A stretch of DNA of 11,345 nucleotides from Nitrospira sp. GTDB taxonomy: Bacteria > Nitrospirota > Nitrospiria > Nitrospirales > Nitrospiraceae. The notes under the pieces were generated by a model, which saw nothing but the letters and a program-made list of their open reading frames with translations, made no database searches and had not been told where the DNA came from. A program made the translations under genes and the position numbers. The stretch covers positions 1 to 11,345 of the forward strand of contig JAKDNQ010000055.1 in NCBI GenBank assembly GCA_030456405.1, read 5' to 3'. This document shows, in pieces, positions 1-7,145 of this stretch (within the stretch, counting starts at the first letter, position 1; each line of letters begins with the position of its first letter).

Positions 1-43
1 CTGTGGCGGTGAACGTGTCTTCCCTCACGAAGAGGATGCGCAT
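1..43 (-). CDS. Possible 5' end of a leftward gene, cut by the window edge
   Basis: On the minus strand an ATG at 43-41 opens a frame that stays open to the window edge, reading MRILFVREDTFTAT. The MRILFV start is a common first beta strand in Rossmann-like proteins such as glycosyltransferases, but 14 residues cannot identify a family. No strong Shine-Dalgarno sequence precedes the ATG. If real, the gene is divergent from the formyltransferase at 400. On the plus strand a different frame is open over bases 2-117 and could instead be the tail of a rightward gene. I prefer the minus-strand reading because its N-terminus looks natural, but with low confidence. Confidence 0.3.
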   Translation of the reverse strand, partial: MRILFVREDTFTAT

Positions 44-399
44 CGGTGCGATGGACTCATTCGATTGAATTCAAGCCAAGCTACGTGCTGCTTAGCAGCC
101 CTGTCAACAGTTGGGTGATGACACAGGTGTTGACCGACTGAGTGGCCGTCTCATCTTCGCTTCCTTCATATGGACTCAACCCTTTCGGGTTTCACCGAAA
201 ATACCAGAGGGACCACGACTGTAAAGCCGGGGCTCCACCCTATTCACGTTCATGTATAATGGGGTGTCTCTAGGCTTAATTCTACGCATCTGACTGTGCC
301 ATGTTTGGAGTGCAAGATCAGAAGCCATCTCTGATATATTGAGGAAGACACTCCCAGCGGCAGGGTCGCTGATCCATCGTGACCGTGGTGTGAAACGCG
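44..399. other. Intergenic region upstream of the formyltransferase
   Basis: This 356-base stretch has no convincing gene. Short frames on both strands lack recognisable sequence or a ribosome-binding site. It should hold the control region of the formyltransferase and, if the leftward gene is real, a divergent promoter. The only promoter-like element I can point to is the TATAAT at 255-260. Confidence 0.5.
253..260 (+). promoter_or_regulatory. Candidate -10 element upstream of the formyltransferase
   Basis: Bases 255-260 read TATAAT, a perfect sigma-70 -10 hexamer, directly preceded by TG. No good TTGACA-like -35 box lies 16-18 bases upstream (the region reads GGCTCCACC). Transcription starting near 267 would leave a leader of about 130 bases before the ATG at 400. 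This is a single-motif call and could be chance. Confidence 0.3.
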
Positions 400-1479
400 A
401 TGAGCGCTCATCTCTATACGAAAGCAGGTACGACGACCTCCAGGCTACGGCTTCTGGTTCTTTCGGAGGTCGATGACTGGGATTTTGGCCGACAAGTGAA
501 AGCCAGCGGACATGAGATTGTCGCCTGGGCCCGCCCTCTCTGGAAACGAAATCCAAAGGGTTACGGTCTTGGTTATACGATCAGGACTGTTGTCAGAGCG
601 ATGTTGTGCCGATCCAAACCAATACGGGCGATGACGCCTCGGTTCGACGTCTGGAAATGGCTCGATAAGGAAAAGATCCAGCGCATCACGTCCCCCAACG
701 TGAACTCTCCCACATTTGTTGAATATGTGAAGGGCTTGAACATCGACTTAATCGTCGTCTTTTTCTTTCCGCAGATTTTAAAGACGGCCCTGCTTCAAAC
801 ACCTCGATTAGGAGTGTTAAACTGCCACCCTTCACTGCTCCCTCGTTATGGAGGGCCACAACCGGCGTTTTGGATGCTCAAGAACGGGGAATCAGTCGCA
901 GGGGTGACCGTTCATGTGATGACGGAAAAGATTGATGCAGGAGCTATTGTCGCCCAGAAAGAACTGATCGTCGGAGAGAACGAGAATGCGGGGCAACTCA
1001 CACAGCGCCAACATCATACAGCGGCGGCGCTCCTGACAGAAGCCGTCATTGCCATGGCGAAAGGAACCGTTAACCCCACGCCGCAAAATATCGCCGAACG
1101 CACCTATTTCGGAAAGAGGAAAGCCGCCGACACCGTGCTGGATTGGAACGCGTCTGCGAAACACATTTCCAATCTCTGGCGCGCAGTACAACCCTATGAA
1201 CCGCTTGCAGCCCATCTCAACGGGACCACCATCAAGATTTACGATGCCCAATCTCAAGAGGGGCCTCCATCAGGGAGAGTCCCGGGAGAAATCATGGCCA
1301 AGCGACCGGGGACACTCCTTGTCCAGACCGGCAATGGATATCTCGAGATACGGTCCTATGAGATCGTCCCGTTTCACGGATGGCTCAGTCGTCTTCTCCA
1401 AGGGTTCATGCTGCCAGTCGGCAGCCGTTTCGACCTTGCCTCGTCAGCGATGGGGCTGACCTCTAACGCCGCCTCATGA
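400..1479 (+). CDS. Stand-alone formyltransferase, Fmt/ArnA-like paralogue
   Basis: A 359-aa enzyme of the 10-formyltetrahydrofolate-dependent formyltransferase family. The N-terminal Formyl_trans_N domain (about residues 17-225) carries the catalytic set: Asn141 and His143 in NCHPSLLPRYGG and Asp179 in KIDAGAIV. The Asn-to-Asp spacing of 38 matches GART and Fmt. Residues 235-350 fit a Formyl_trans_C-like domain (LDWNASAKHISNLWRAVQP). The first 100 residues diverge from true methionyl-tRNA formyltransferase, and no peptide deformylase gene adjoins it. I therefore infer an accessory enzyme that formylates an amino group, perhaps on a nucleotide-activated amino sugar for surface glycans, rather than the housekeeping Fmt. 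The ATG at 400 is the first in-frame start after a stop at 391. No strong Shine-Dalgarno sequence precedes it. Family membership is secure; the substrate is unknown. Confidence 0.88.
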   Translation: MSAHLYTKAGTTTSRLRLLVLSEVDDWDFGRQVKASGHEIVAWARPLWKRNPKGYGLGYTIRTVVRAMLCRSKPIRAMTPRFDVWKWLDKEKIQRITSPNVNSPTFVEYVKGLNIDLIVVFFFPQILKTALLQTPRLGVLNCHPSLLPRYGGPQPAFWMLKNGESVAGVTVHVMTEKIDAGAIVAQKELIVGENENAGQLTQRQHHTAAALLTEAVIAMAKGTVNPTPQNIAERTYFGKRKAADTVLDWNASAKHISNLWRAVQPYEPLAAHLNGTTIKIYDAQSQEGPPSGRVPGEIMAKRPGTLLVQTGNGYLEIRSYEIVPFHGWLSRLLQGFMLPVGSRFDLASSAMGLTSNAAS

Positions 1480-1497
1480 GCAGAGGAAATCGACTAG

Positions 1498-1619
1498 CAG
1501 GATGCTGAAAAAATCCGCCAGCATCGTTCTCGCGTCGCTCAGAGGCTCAACGTACCGAAGCGTACGCCTCGCCTCTTCGCTCACTGCGGCCTTGCTGGAC
1601 GGCCTTTTTGAGCATCCTG
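1498..1619. repeat. Long palindromic repeat, copy 1 (122 bp)
   Basis: The ends are inverted: CAGGATGCT at 1498-1506 and AGCATCCTG at 1611-1619. Moving inward, AAAAA pairs with TTTTT, GCCAGC region with GCTGG, GAGGC with GCCTC, and at the centre CGTAC with GTACG around a short loop. A second copy lies at 2101-2225 in the same orientation. It begins 18 bases after the formyltransferase stop and could act as its transcription terminator or mRNA 3' stabiliser. No transposase is encoded. The motif CTAGCAG at 1494-1500 recurs inverted as CTGCTAG at 1693-1699, just before the next gene, so the mobile unit may be longer than called here. Confidence 0.85.
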
Positions 1620-1704
1620 AAACTATTGTGACATCGACGCCATTTGGAAGATGCCAACGGCATTGTGCGCATAAATTGAGTTTTTCCGCAGACTGCTAGG
1701 CAGA

Positions 1705-2100
1705 ATGATTCGCCGATCTTCGTGTATGCCTGATCCCAAATATATATCTAGAATTGTGATCGCTCTGCTCTTGGCCATCGGACTGAATGCCACGCCGGCG
1801 ATATCGATGTTGCGCGCTGAAGAGACGCCACATGTTCCGATGCAATTGGCACAGCTGAACCAGACGCCACGAAAAAATCCATTCCTTGAAGGCGGGCAAA
1901 TGGTCCGCCCTTCGTCGAGGGAGCGAGAGGCGGTCTACCAAATGCTGGCGCTTAAACCGCGCCCCAAGACACTGAAGGATGCGGATATGAGGTTCCTCCA
2001 GGGTCTGCGCGACAAGGCATCATGGTTTGTACTCGATCAACGAATGGTGCATGAAATATGGTCGGAGGTACACGGCAGGGAGTGGGATGATGCACGGTAA
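1705..2100 (+). CDS. Small exported protein of unknown function, between two palindromic repeats
   Basis: A 131-aa protein I do not recognise. Residues 1-13 are basic and polar (MIRRSSCMPDPKYISR). They are followed by a hydrophobic stretch, about residues 17-32 (IVIALLLAIGLNATPAI), and small residues up to about 38. This is a plausible Sec signal peptide with cleavage near LRA/EE. The predicted mature part, about 93 residues, is polar and charged, has no cysteine, and contains a helical-looking segment (KTLKDADMRFLQGLRDKASWFVLDQRMVHEIW). It is probably a small periplasmic protein. ATG 1705 is chosen because a weak AGGCAG lies just upstream; ATG 1726 is the alternative. The stop codon is directly followed by repeat copy 2. 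Codon use resembles the G+C-rich flank, so it probably belongs to the host lineage. Confidence 0.65.
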   Translation: MIRRSSCMPDPKYISRIVIALLLAIGLNATPAISMLRAEETPHVPMQLAQLNQTPRKNPFLEGGQMVRPSSREREAVYQMLALKPRPKTLKDADMRFLQGLRDKASWFVLDQRMVHEIWSEVHGREWDDAR

Positions 2101-2225
2101 CAGGATGCTGAAAATGACCCCCAGCGTCGTTCTCAGTCGCGTGCCTCCCTGCGACGTACCGCAAGGGTACGCCTCAGTCGTCCCGCTCCCTGCGGCCTTG
2201 CTGGGATGTCATTTTGAGCATCCTG
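2101..2225. repeat. Long palindromic repeat, copy 2 (125 bp)
   Basis: Same architecture as the copy at 1498: ends CAGGATGCT (2101-2109) and AGCATCCTG (2217-2225), and a conserved inner GCGGCCTTGCTGG on the same strand. The stems differ in sequence but remain paired. Here AAAATGAC pairs with GTCATTTT, CCCAGC with GCTGGG, and the central CGTACC with GGTACG around GCAAG. Such compensating differences suggest the fold is maintained. It starts on the base after the TAA of the upstream gene, so it probably forms the 3' end of that transcript. Confidence 0.85.
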
Positions 2226-2301
2226 CGCAATCGGCCTGGAAGGGCAAGGTTGAGGTCTAGAATAAGGTCTAGCCAAGGCTAAGATGAGAATGTCAGATCG
2301 C

Positions 2302-2351
2302 TCTGTTCTACGACCGCATTTTTCAGGTTCGAGTCCTGTTTGGCTCCCCGA
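2302..2351 (+). repeat. Degenerate tRNA/tmRNA-like 3' end, copy A (possible attachment site)
   Basis: TCTGTTCTACGACCGCAT (2302-2319) is followed by CAGGTTCGAGTCCTG, which has the form of a T-arm: TTCGAGT loop at 2328-2334 and CAGG/CCTG stem. It then runs into TTTGGCTCC and ends CCCCGA. No 5' acceptor strand (GGAGCC) lies 60-90 bases upstream, so this is a fragment and not a working tRNA. GGCTCC followed by near-CCA resembles the 3' end of many tmRNA genes, which are frequent integrase targets. The 3' half alone is what an att site would contain. The attachment-site reading is an inference. Confidence 0.35.
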
Positions 2352-2572
2352 GTTTGTACCCACTTCGAACGGGTTAGCTTCGTGTGTTTTCGATAAAGGG
2401 AGCCTCCAGACTTTCTTGCGAGCATCCAGGGTGCCGAAGGTGGGATTTGATTTTGGCCTAATTCAATACCTTGAATGTTTATGCGGGGTTCACAAGTTTT
2501 ATTCTAAAGCATCAAGGACTTATGCCGTGATATAGGGTGAGATCCAGTGAGAGGAAGTAAGTGGAAAATAGT

Positions 2573-2623
2573 TCTGTTATACGACCGCATCGCAGGTTTG
2601 GGGTGCGCCCGATAACTCCACGA
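2573..2623 (+). repeat. Degenerate tRNA/tmRNA-like 3' end, copy B (possible attachment site)
   Basis: TCTGTTATACGACCGCAT (2573-2590) matches copy A at 17 of 18 bases and is in the same orientation, 271 bases downstream. It continues CGCAGGTTTGGGG and ends AACTCCACGA, similar to the GCTCCACCA end of tmRNA genes, but its T-arm no longer pairs well. It lies 25 bases beyond the 3' end of the AlbA_2 gene. Two diverged copies in tandem would fit successive integrations at the same target. Confidence 0.35.
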
Positions 2624-2648
2624 CAACCAAACTTTAGTGAACATCGCC

Positions 2649-3863
2649 TTAACTCTTGCGGAGACCAACAAGGAATGTTTCTTCCTGGATAAGAGCCAAA
2701 TTCGGTTCTGTTCCATTGTGCTCATGCATACTTCTAATTATTTTTCGTGGAATGCCCATTCCTAGCTGTTCGACATAATTGTAGTCAGCCATTGTATCTC
2801 TCAAAAGCTGATTCCTTGACGCCCGACATCCCGCGCGCATGCGCTCGATCGTGATTGCGTTGGGAAGACGACCAGGTGAAAGTATTTCTAGACGGTCATC
2901 GTAAATCGACAATTCTATGTCAGTGCCGGAAAGAAGATAATCTCTATGAACCAGGGCATTGACCACAGTTTCCCTAACGGCATCGTCTGGGTATTCACGA
3001 AGGGCGACTCTTCGAGCGCCACCCTCTAGCACTCCTGTTACGTGAGTATTTCGATGCACAAATTCGATTGCCTGCTCAACCAACCCATTCTCGATCAACA
3101 AGCCAGACTCGTTCATAAGGGGAACCATGGGTCCACGCAAAGCGGCCTTATCAACGATATCGTAGCTCTTGTCGCTTCCCTTAAAAGCAACCGCTGTGAT
3201 ACCAGCTTGAGGCAGGAATCTATTAGGTGTTCGGCCAAATAAAAGTAAGCCGGACAAAGTAGCTGGGGAAGAATGCTCACGCGAATCTAGAATTTCAGTA
3301 TTAATAAGTAACGTACGCCAGACCTCTTCAGTATCTGGCATACTCTGCTTTCTTATCCTAGAAAAGTAATCAACCAGACGCCTGCGGTCCAAATCATCGA
3401 TTGTCGTGCCGGTGACCGGTCGAACATCTGCTCGTATGCTTCCCCGCTGTTGCAGCAATCTCTCTAGCTCCTCCTGGCTCATTTCCCGGCTTTGCGTGCC
3501 AACACGTATGCAATAGGTACGATGGTGGTCGTGCCAAACATGATGTACAGTGTAGCTCTGTTCAACATCGATAACGGCTACATCTCTTCCATCTACTACC
3601 TCCCGCACCATCTCGAAATAAGGAATAATCTCGGGACGAATTTTGTCACGGCAAGCAGTCATCACCCATTCCTCACAGTTGGTGCGAGTGACTCCTACTA
3701 TGTTGCCGTCATCTTCGACTCCAAGTAATACTTTGCCACCTCGAAGATTGGCGAATGCCACCAGTTCTTTGGCGAGAGCACGGCCCTCTATCGTGTCTCG
3801 CTTAAATTCAACTCCAGAGCTCTCGCCATTTCGTACGATTTCAAGCAACTCAGTTCTTGTCAT
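2649..3863 (-). CDS. AlbA_2 (Schlafen-type) / HATPase_c_4 protein, second gene of a defence-like operon
   Basis: 404 aa. Residues 5-130 form an AlbA_2 (Schlafen AlbA-like) domain: SSGVEFKRD with Glu19 and Lys21, then LAKELVAFANLRGGKVLLGV and the DDGNIVGV turn. Residues 280-375 match HATPase_c_4 of the COG2865 group: YPDDAVRETVVNALVHRDY (Asn302, His306-Arg307-Asp308), a DDRLEILSPGRLP strand and EQLGMGIP at 365-370. Members are often annotated as transcriptional regulators or, wrongly, as RecG-like helicases; no helicase motif is present. There is no obvious C-terminal winged helix. AlbA_2 domains bind nucleic acid and some act as RNases. The ATG lies 12 bases after the stop of the upstream PHP-ATPase gene, with only a weak GGTG ahead, so the two are probably co-transcribed. 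Inferred role: nucleic-acid-binding regulator or effector of that ATPase. Confidence 0.88.
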   Translation of the reverse strand: MTRTELLEIVRNGESSGVEFKRDTIEGRALAKELVAFANLRGGKVLLGVEDDGNIVGVTRTNCEEWVMTACRDKIRPEIIPYFEMVREVVDGRDVAVIDVEQSYTVHHVWHDHHRTYCIRVGTQSREMSQEELERLLQQRGSIRADVRPVTGTTIDDLDRRRLVDYFSRIRKQSMPDTEEVWRTLLINTEILDSREHSSPATLSGLLLFGRTPNRFLPQAGITAVAFKGSDKSYDIVDKAALRGPMVPLMNESGLLIENGLVEQAIEFVHRNTHVTGVLEGGARRVALREYPDDAVRETVVNALVHRDYLLSGTDIELSIYDDRLEILSPGRLPNAITIERMRAGCRASRNQLLRDTMADYNYVEQLGMGIPRKIIRSMHEHNGTEPNLALIQEETFLVGLRKS

Positions 3864-3875
3864 GAGAGCACCGAA

Positions 3876-6551
3876 TCAAAAACCATACTTCATTCTTCGC
3901 GTTTCGAAAGAAACCTTGCCGCCTTCCAGGATTTCTTCCACGAGTTCCCGCACAGGCCGATTATCGATTGAGCCCATGTGTTCGATCGGAATCTTTGCCT
4001 TACCTTCGCCCCCCTCACCGAAAGCATGAAGGCCAATTATAAGTTCAGCATCACCCAAGACAGGAATGTTGGCATTATGAGTCGCGAATACGAATTGCCG
4101 TCTGCGTTTTTCCTGTCTCATTTTGGGAACCACGCCGTCTGAAATGAATCGATTGTCGAGATCATCTTCTGGCTGGTCCACGACAAGCGGAGCATCCGAT
4201 TCGAGAAGCAATAAGAGCAGTACAGCCGTTGCTTTCTGACCAGTAGACAAATCCTCTAAAGCCTGCCAGATCGGAGGCTGTCCTTCAGCTGCAACGTTTA
4301 ACTTAATTGCCATCGTTGACGTTAAGTCTAGTTCTTCGATTAGCATTGGAACATCCCCTGCGGCTTGACAAACCCTGTCGGCTTGAGATGTAGGAATACC
4401 GAATTTAGATGATAGAGCATCTTTCCCCGCCCTACATGCATCAGCTAATTCTTTGAGGGATAAGTCTGTTCTCTTCTTTAGGACTTCCAACGCTTCTGAC
4501 AATCGTCCGCCGATCTGTTCTTTTAAAAGTTGCATGAGAGGCTCACGATTGCCAGCAAAGGTTAATTGCACAGAAACACGCATCGACAAGGCCCCATTAA
4601 CTTTTTTAGCTGCTCGCTGCAACAATCTAAACACCGCTGTTTTGGAGTCCTCCCATTCAGCCAGTAGATTCAACCTTTGCCTTTCATGTTCACTTAACTC
4701 TTTCTCCATTAATGCTTGACGTTCCTTAAGTGGACGAAGGTCTTCTATTTGTCTGCGCAACCGAATAAATTCTTCCCCATCAATCTTTGACTTCTGCAGA
4801 TCTCGCAATATTTGTTGGTATGTGCCATCGGCGACTTTTTTTCCTTCTTTCCAGCGGTTTTCTATAGTCTGGAGTACTTGTGCGGCTTCAAGTAAGGCTC
4901 TTTGTCCAGCATTGACAGTTTTGGCAAGGTCTTCGCTTAGCCTCGCTAGAAGAGTGTCTGCCTCTGCAAGAAGAGCCTTATTCGGTAAGCCTGCTAATGC
5001 CTTGTCTGAAAGAAATGCCCTATCGATTGGTAAGGCTTCACCAAGATTATTAACCAAGTCCCTATAGTGATTGATCCGCTCTGGTATCGTCTTCAGGATT
5101 CGCTCTTCTCGAACATAGAGACTCTGTTCATTTAAGCGGCTCTCAAGGCCAGCTTCTTGAAAAGTCTTCAGGGTTTCTTCGAGAGCTGGTAGCGATGCCA
5201 AGCGTTCGTCAATCTGCTTAAGCTCTTTCTTAAACTCTGAGATTCGGCCCCTAGATTTCTCTAGCTGACGTTTAATTTCGACTTTCTTCACTGTAAGTTT
5301 CGGGTCTTTTTCAATAAACCGCTCTAACAGTCTTGTTCTTTTTTCTGGGCTCTTGGCCAGTTCTGAAATTTCGTGTTGCCCAAAAACCTCACACTGAGCG
5401 ATTACATCGAGGGGAGCTAAATTCAAAACTTTTCCTGTCTCATCTCGTACTATGGGAGGGTTTGGAATCGTTCGTTCTACGAGATATTCTCTCTTTGCAG
5501 GTCGATAGGTCCGTACCAAAAGACTTATCTTTGTCCCACTTCCTAATACTTGCCTGATGATGCCTTCATGAGCCTTCTTCGCTTCTTCGCCAATGGGTTC
5601 AATGTTGAGTACATACCGGATACTCTCCACAATCGTAGACTTTCCTGTTCCTCGTCCTCCAATCAATACGTTCAGGTTCTCGTTGAAATGGATTCCTACA
5701 CCATCTAGGAATCCCCCTTCCCATTTCAAAATCACAAATTCGGCATGCTCTTCAGGAATAGGATCAGAGTTAAGCCTGATTCGAGATTCTGAGTCGAGAA
5801 AGGCCTGGCGCAATCCTTCCTTACTCACTTCGGCCATCTTTATCATACAGGTCGCGCCAGGCTTCGAAAGATCTTCGGGAGAATTAACGTCTTGCGCGTT
5901 TAGAACGGCGATTGAGCGTTCTCGACGATGCGCGATATCTTCATTCTTGAGGATGCTCCTGATTGCAGAAGGCGTTTCATCAATGGGTCCGAGGATAGAA
6001 ACTGCCATCAAATGTTCTGATAGCCAGGCTTTTACTCTAGGCTGCCCCGAGAGCTTTGCGAGGAGCCCTCCGCCTGCTAGATCAATATGCGCAGCTATGA
6101 AGACGGCATCCCAGTCTTTTGTTTTTTCCAATAATTCTCTTACATCCAAGCTTCCAATGGGAGACCCACCCTTATCCTCATGTATACCGCACGCACCAAG
6201 AATCCTCTCCAAATAAGCGAAGTCTTTATCAATATTGAATAGGCAGAGAATGTGAACGCCGTCTTTTGTGACCGCCTCGAATGCTGGGAATACATGAATT
6301 CCAGCGTCCTTACATGCTTGCGCTAAACTTTTCGAGGTCTGAACGCGGTAATGATCCGTTATTGCTATAACTTCGATACCATTCTCTCTACAGGCCTCTA
6401 CCATCGCCTTGTTATACGAAATCTCATCGGTATACTTTGTTCGCTTTGAGTGTTCATTTAGATAGGCAAAAGGATTTACTTGTAAGGCACAACGATAGAA
6501 TCGCGCACCGCTGGGCAGCGTCAGTATCTTGTCAAGGGCTGAGTCGAGCAT
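3876..6551 (-). CDS. PHP-domain / SMC-like AAA ATPase (TrlF-like), first gene of the operon
   Basis: 891 aa. Residues 15-165 resemble a PHP metal-dependent phosphoesterase domain: ITDHY (Asp66-His67), FPAFEAV (Glu92), DGVHILCLF (His100) and AAHID (His155). The usual HxH of motif I reads LQVN here (Gln24, Asn26), so two metal ligands are missing. An SMC/RecF-type ATPase follows: Walker A GGRGTGKST (298-306), a coiled-coil-rich insert (about 400-700; for example KRQLEKSRGRISEFKKELKQ), signature LSTGQ (768-772), Walker B LVVDQPEDDLD (Asp792, Glu795) and H-loop His825 in ATHNAN. All ATPase motifs look intact. The layout fits the TrlF-type AAA-like ATPases. The ATG at 6551 has AGGA 12-15 bases upstream, and the PHP domain begins soon after it. 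It is A+T-richer than the flanks, suggesting transfer. Likely role: ATP-driven nucleic-acid sensing in phage defence. The specific function is not established here. Confidence 0.87.
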   Translation of the reverse strand: MLDSALDKILTLPSGARFYRCALQVNPFAYLNEHSKRTKYTDEISYNKAMVEACRENGIEVIAITDHYRVQTSKSLAQACKDAGIHVFPAFEAVTKDGVHILCLFNIDKDFAYLERILGACGIHEDKGGSPIGSLDVRELLEKTKDWDAVFIAAHIDLAGGGLLAKLSGQPRVKAWLSEHLMAVSILGPIDETPSAIRSILKNEDIAHRRERSIAVLNAQDVNSPEDLSKPGATCMIKMAEVSKEGLRQAFLDSESRIRLNSDPIPEEHAEFVILKWEGGFLDGVGIHFNENLNVLIGGRGTGKSTIVESIRYVLNIEPIGEEAKKAHEGIIRQVLGSGTKISLLVRTYRPAKREYLVERTIPNPPIVRDETGKVLNLAPLDVIAQCEVFGQHEISELAKSPEKRTRLLERFIEKDPKLTVKKVEIKRQLEKSRGRISEFKKELKQIDERLASLPALEETLKTFQEAGLESRLNEQSLYVREERILKTIPERINHYRDLVNNLGEALPIDRAFLSDKALAGLPNKALLAEADTLLARLSEDLAKTVNAGQRALLEAAQVLQTIENRWKEGKKVADGTYQQILRDLQKSKIDGEEFIRLRRQIEDLRPLKERQALMEKELSEHERQRLNLLAEWEDSKTAVFRLLQRAAKKVNGALSMRVSVQLTFAGNREPLMQLLKEQIGGRLSEALEVLKKRTDLSLKELADACRAGKDALSSKFGIPTSQADRVCQAAGDVPMLIEELDLTSTMAIKLNVAAEGQPPIWQALEDLSTGQKATAVLLLLLLESDAPLVVDQPEDDLDNRFISDGVVPKMRQEKRRRQFVFATHNANIPVLGDAELIIGLHAFGEGGEGKAKIPIEHMGSIDNRPVRELVEEILEGGKVSFETRRMKYGF

Positions 6552-6684
6552 CTGTTTCAGATCCTACTACAGAATCAGGAAGCACAGGGTACACCTGCAG
6601 CTTATTGAAGTCTAGGATAGTGTGGGAGAATGGAAGCAGTAATGCGGGGTTAAGTCGCCACGCAACTGATTGTGGCTTCTAATT

Positions 6685-7076
6685 CTAGTTCGCGTTCAAG
6701 GTGAGACTAATAATCCAGGGCCAGGCACAGATACTCCGCACGCGGTCTCGATCCGCGGCTAACCGTGGCAGACCCGTTTCCAAGGTTCGCACCACCCCGG
6801 CCATGTCTGAAAACACCCGGTTCGGAAATTCTTTCTCGCGCAGCTCATCCCACAGATGTTCCTGTGGATTGAGTTGCGGCGAATAGCCGGGCAAGCGATG
6901 CAGGCGAATGTTCTCCGGCACCACCAGTGCCTTTGCGCCATGCGAACTGGCGCCATCCACGACCATGACGATGAAGTCTTCAGGGTGGGCGGCACTGACG
7001 TGAGCCAGGAAGGTTCCCATCTGTTCGGTATTCATGACGGGGCAGATCCTCCAGTCCAGTTCTCCCTCCAGCGGGC
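6685..7076 (-). pseudogene. IS630-family transposase, C-terminal remnant
   Basis: The readable frame runs from the IS3 border at 7076 (PLEGELDWRICPV) through ATG 7035 to TAG at 6685-6687, about 129 codons. It is the C-terminal half of a DDE_3 (IS630-type) transposase: VVDGASSHGAK holds the second catalytic Asp, LPGYSPQLNPQEHLWDELRE holds the catalytic Glu, and the end reads ICAWPWI. The N-terminal helix-turn-helix and the first catalytic Asp are absent. Upstream of 7076 the sequence switches to the terminal inverted repeat of an IS3 element, and the missing half does not reappear on its far side. It cannot be active. No IS630 terminal repeat or TA duplication could be fixed with confidence near 6660-6690. 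Confidence 0.85.
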
Positions 7077-7145
7077 TGACAGAGGTGGCTCCGCTTGTTT
7101 GGACAGTCTTTGCCAGTTCATAAGTGGTGCCTGGCGGGTTGCTGA

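Larger units (their letters stand above)
2226..2648. other. Gene-free junction between flank and accessory island
   Basis: About 420 bases without a credible gene. Small frames here have no recognisable sequence, and one would be an 83-aa peptide full of low-probability codon runs. Base composition changes from G+C-rich on the left to A+T-richer on the right. The region contains a short direct repeat (AGGTCTAG near 2255 and 2266) and two degenerate tRNA/tmRNA-like 3' ends, listed separately. I read it as the left edge of an inserted island. Confidence 0.5.

Noticed and set aside
176..556. 126-codon minus-strand open frame overlapping the formyltransferase start
   Set aside because: No recognisable motifs, no ribosome-binding site, and it overlaps the 5' end of a well-supported gene on the other strand.
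2323..2347. Complete functional tRNA gene suggested by the TTCGAGT loop
   Set aside because: No 5' acceptor strand pairs with TTGGCTC, no D-arm or anticodon stem can be formed upstream, and the discriminator-CCA end is imperfect. Kept only as a degenerate fragment.
2284..2535. 83-codon plus-strand open frame in the junction region
   Set aside because: It runs through the tRNA-like fragment, has no ribosome-binding site and shows no recognisable sequence.
2649..3863. ATP-dependent helicase RecG, the automatic label often given to this family
   Set aside because: No helicase motifs are present. The matches are to the AlbA_2 and HATPase_c_4 domains, which were historically mislabelled as RecG-like.
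5593..6216. 207-codon plus-strand open frame
   Set aside because: It lies antisense within the PHP-ATPase gene, whose motifs confirm the minus strand as coding.
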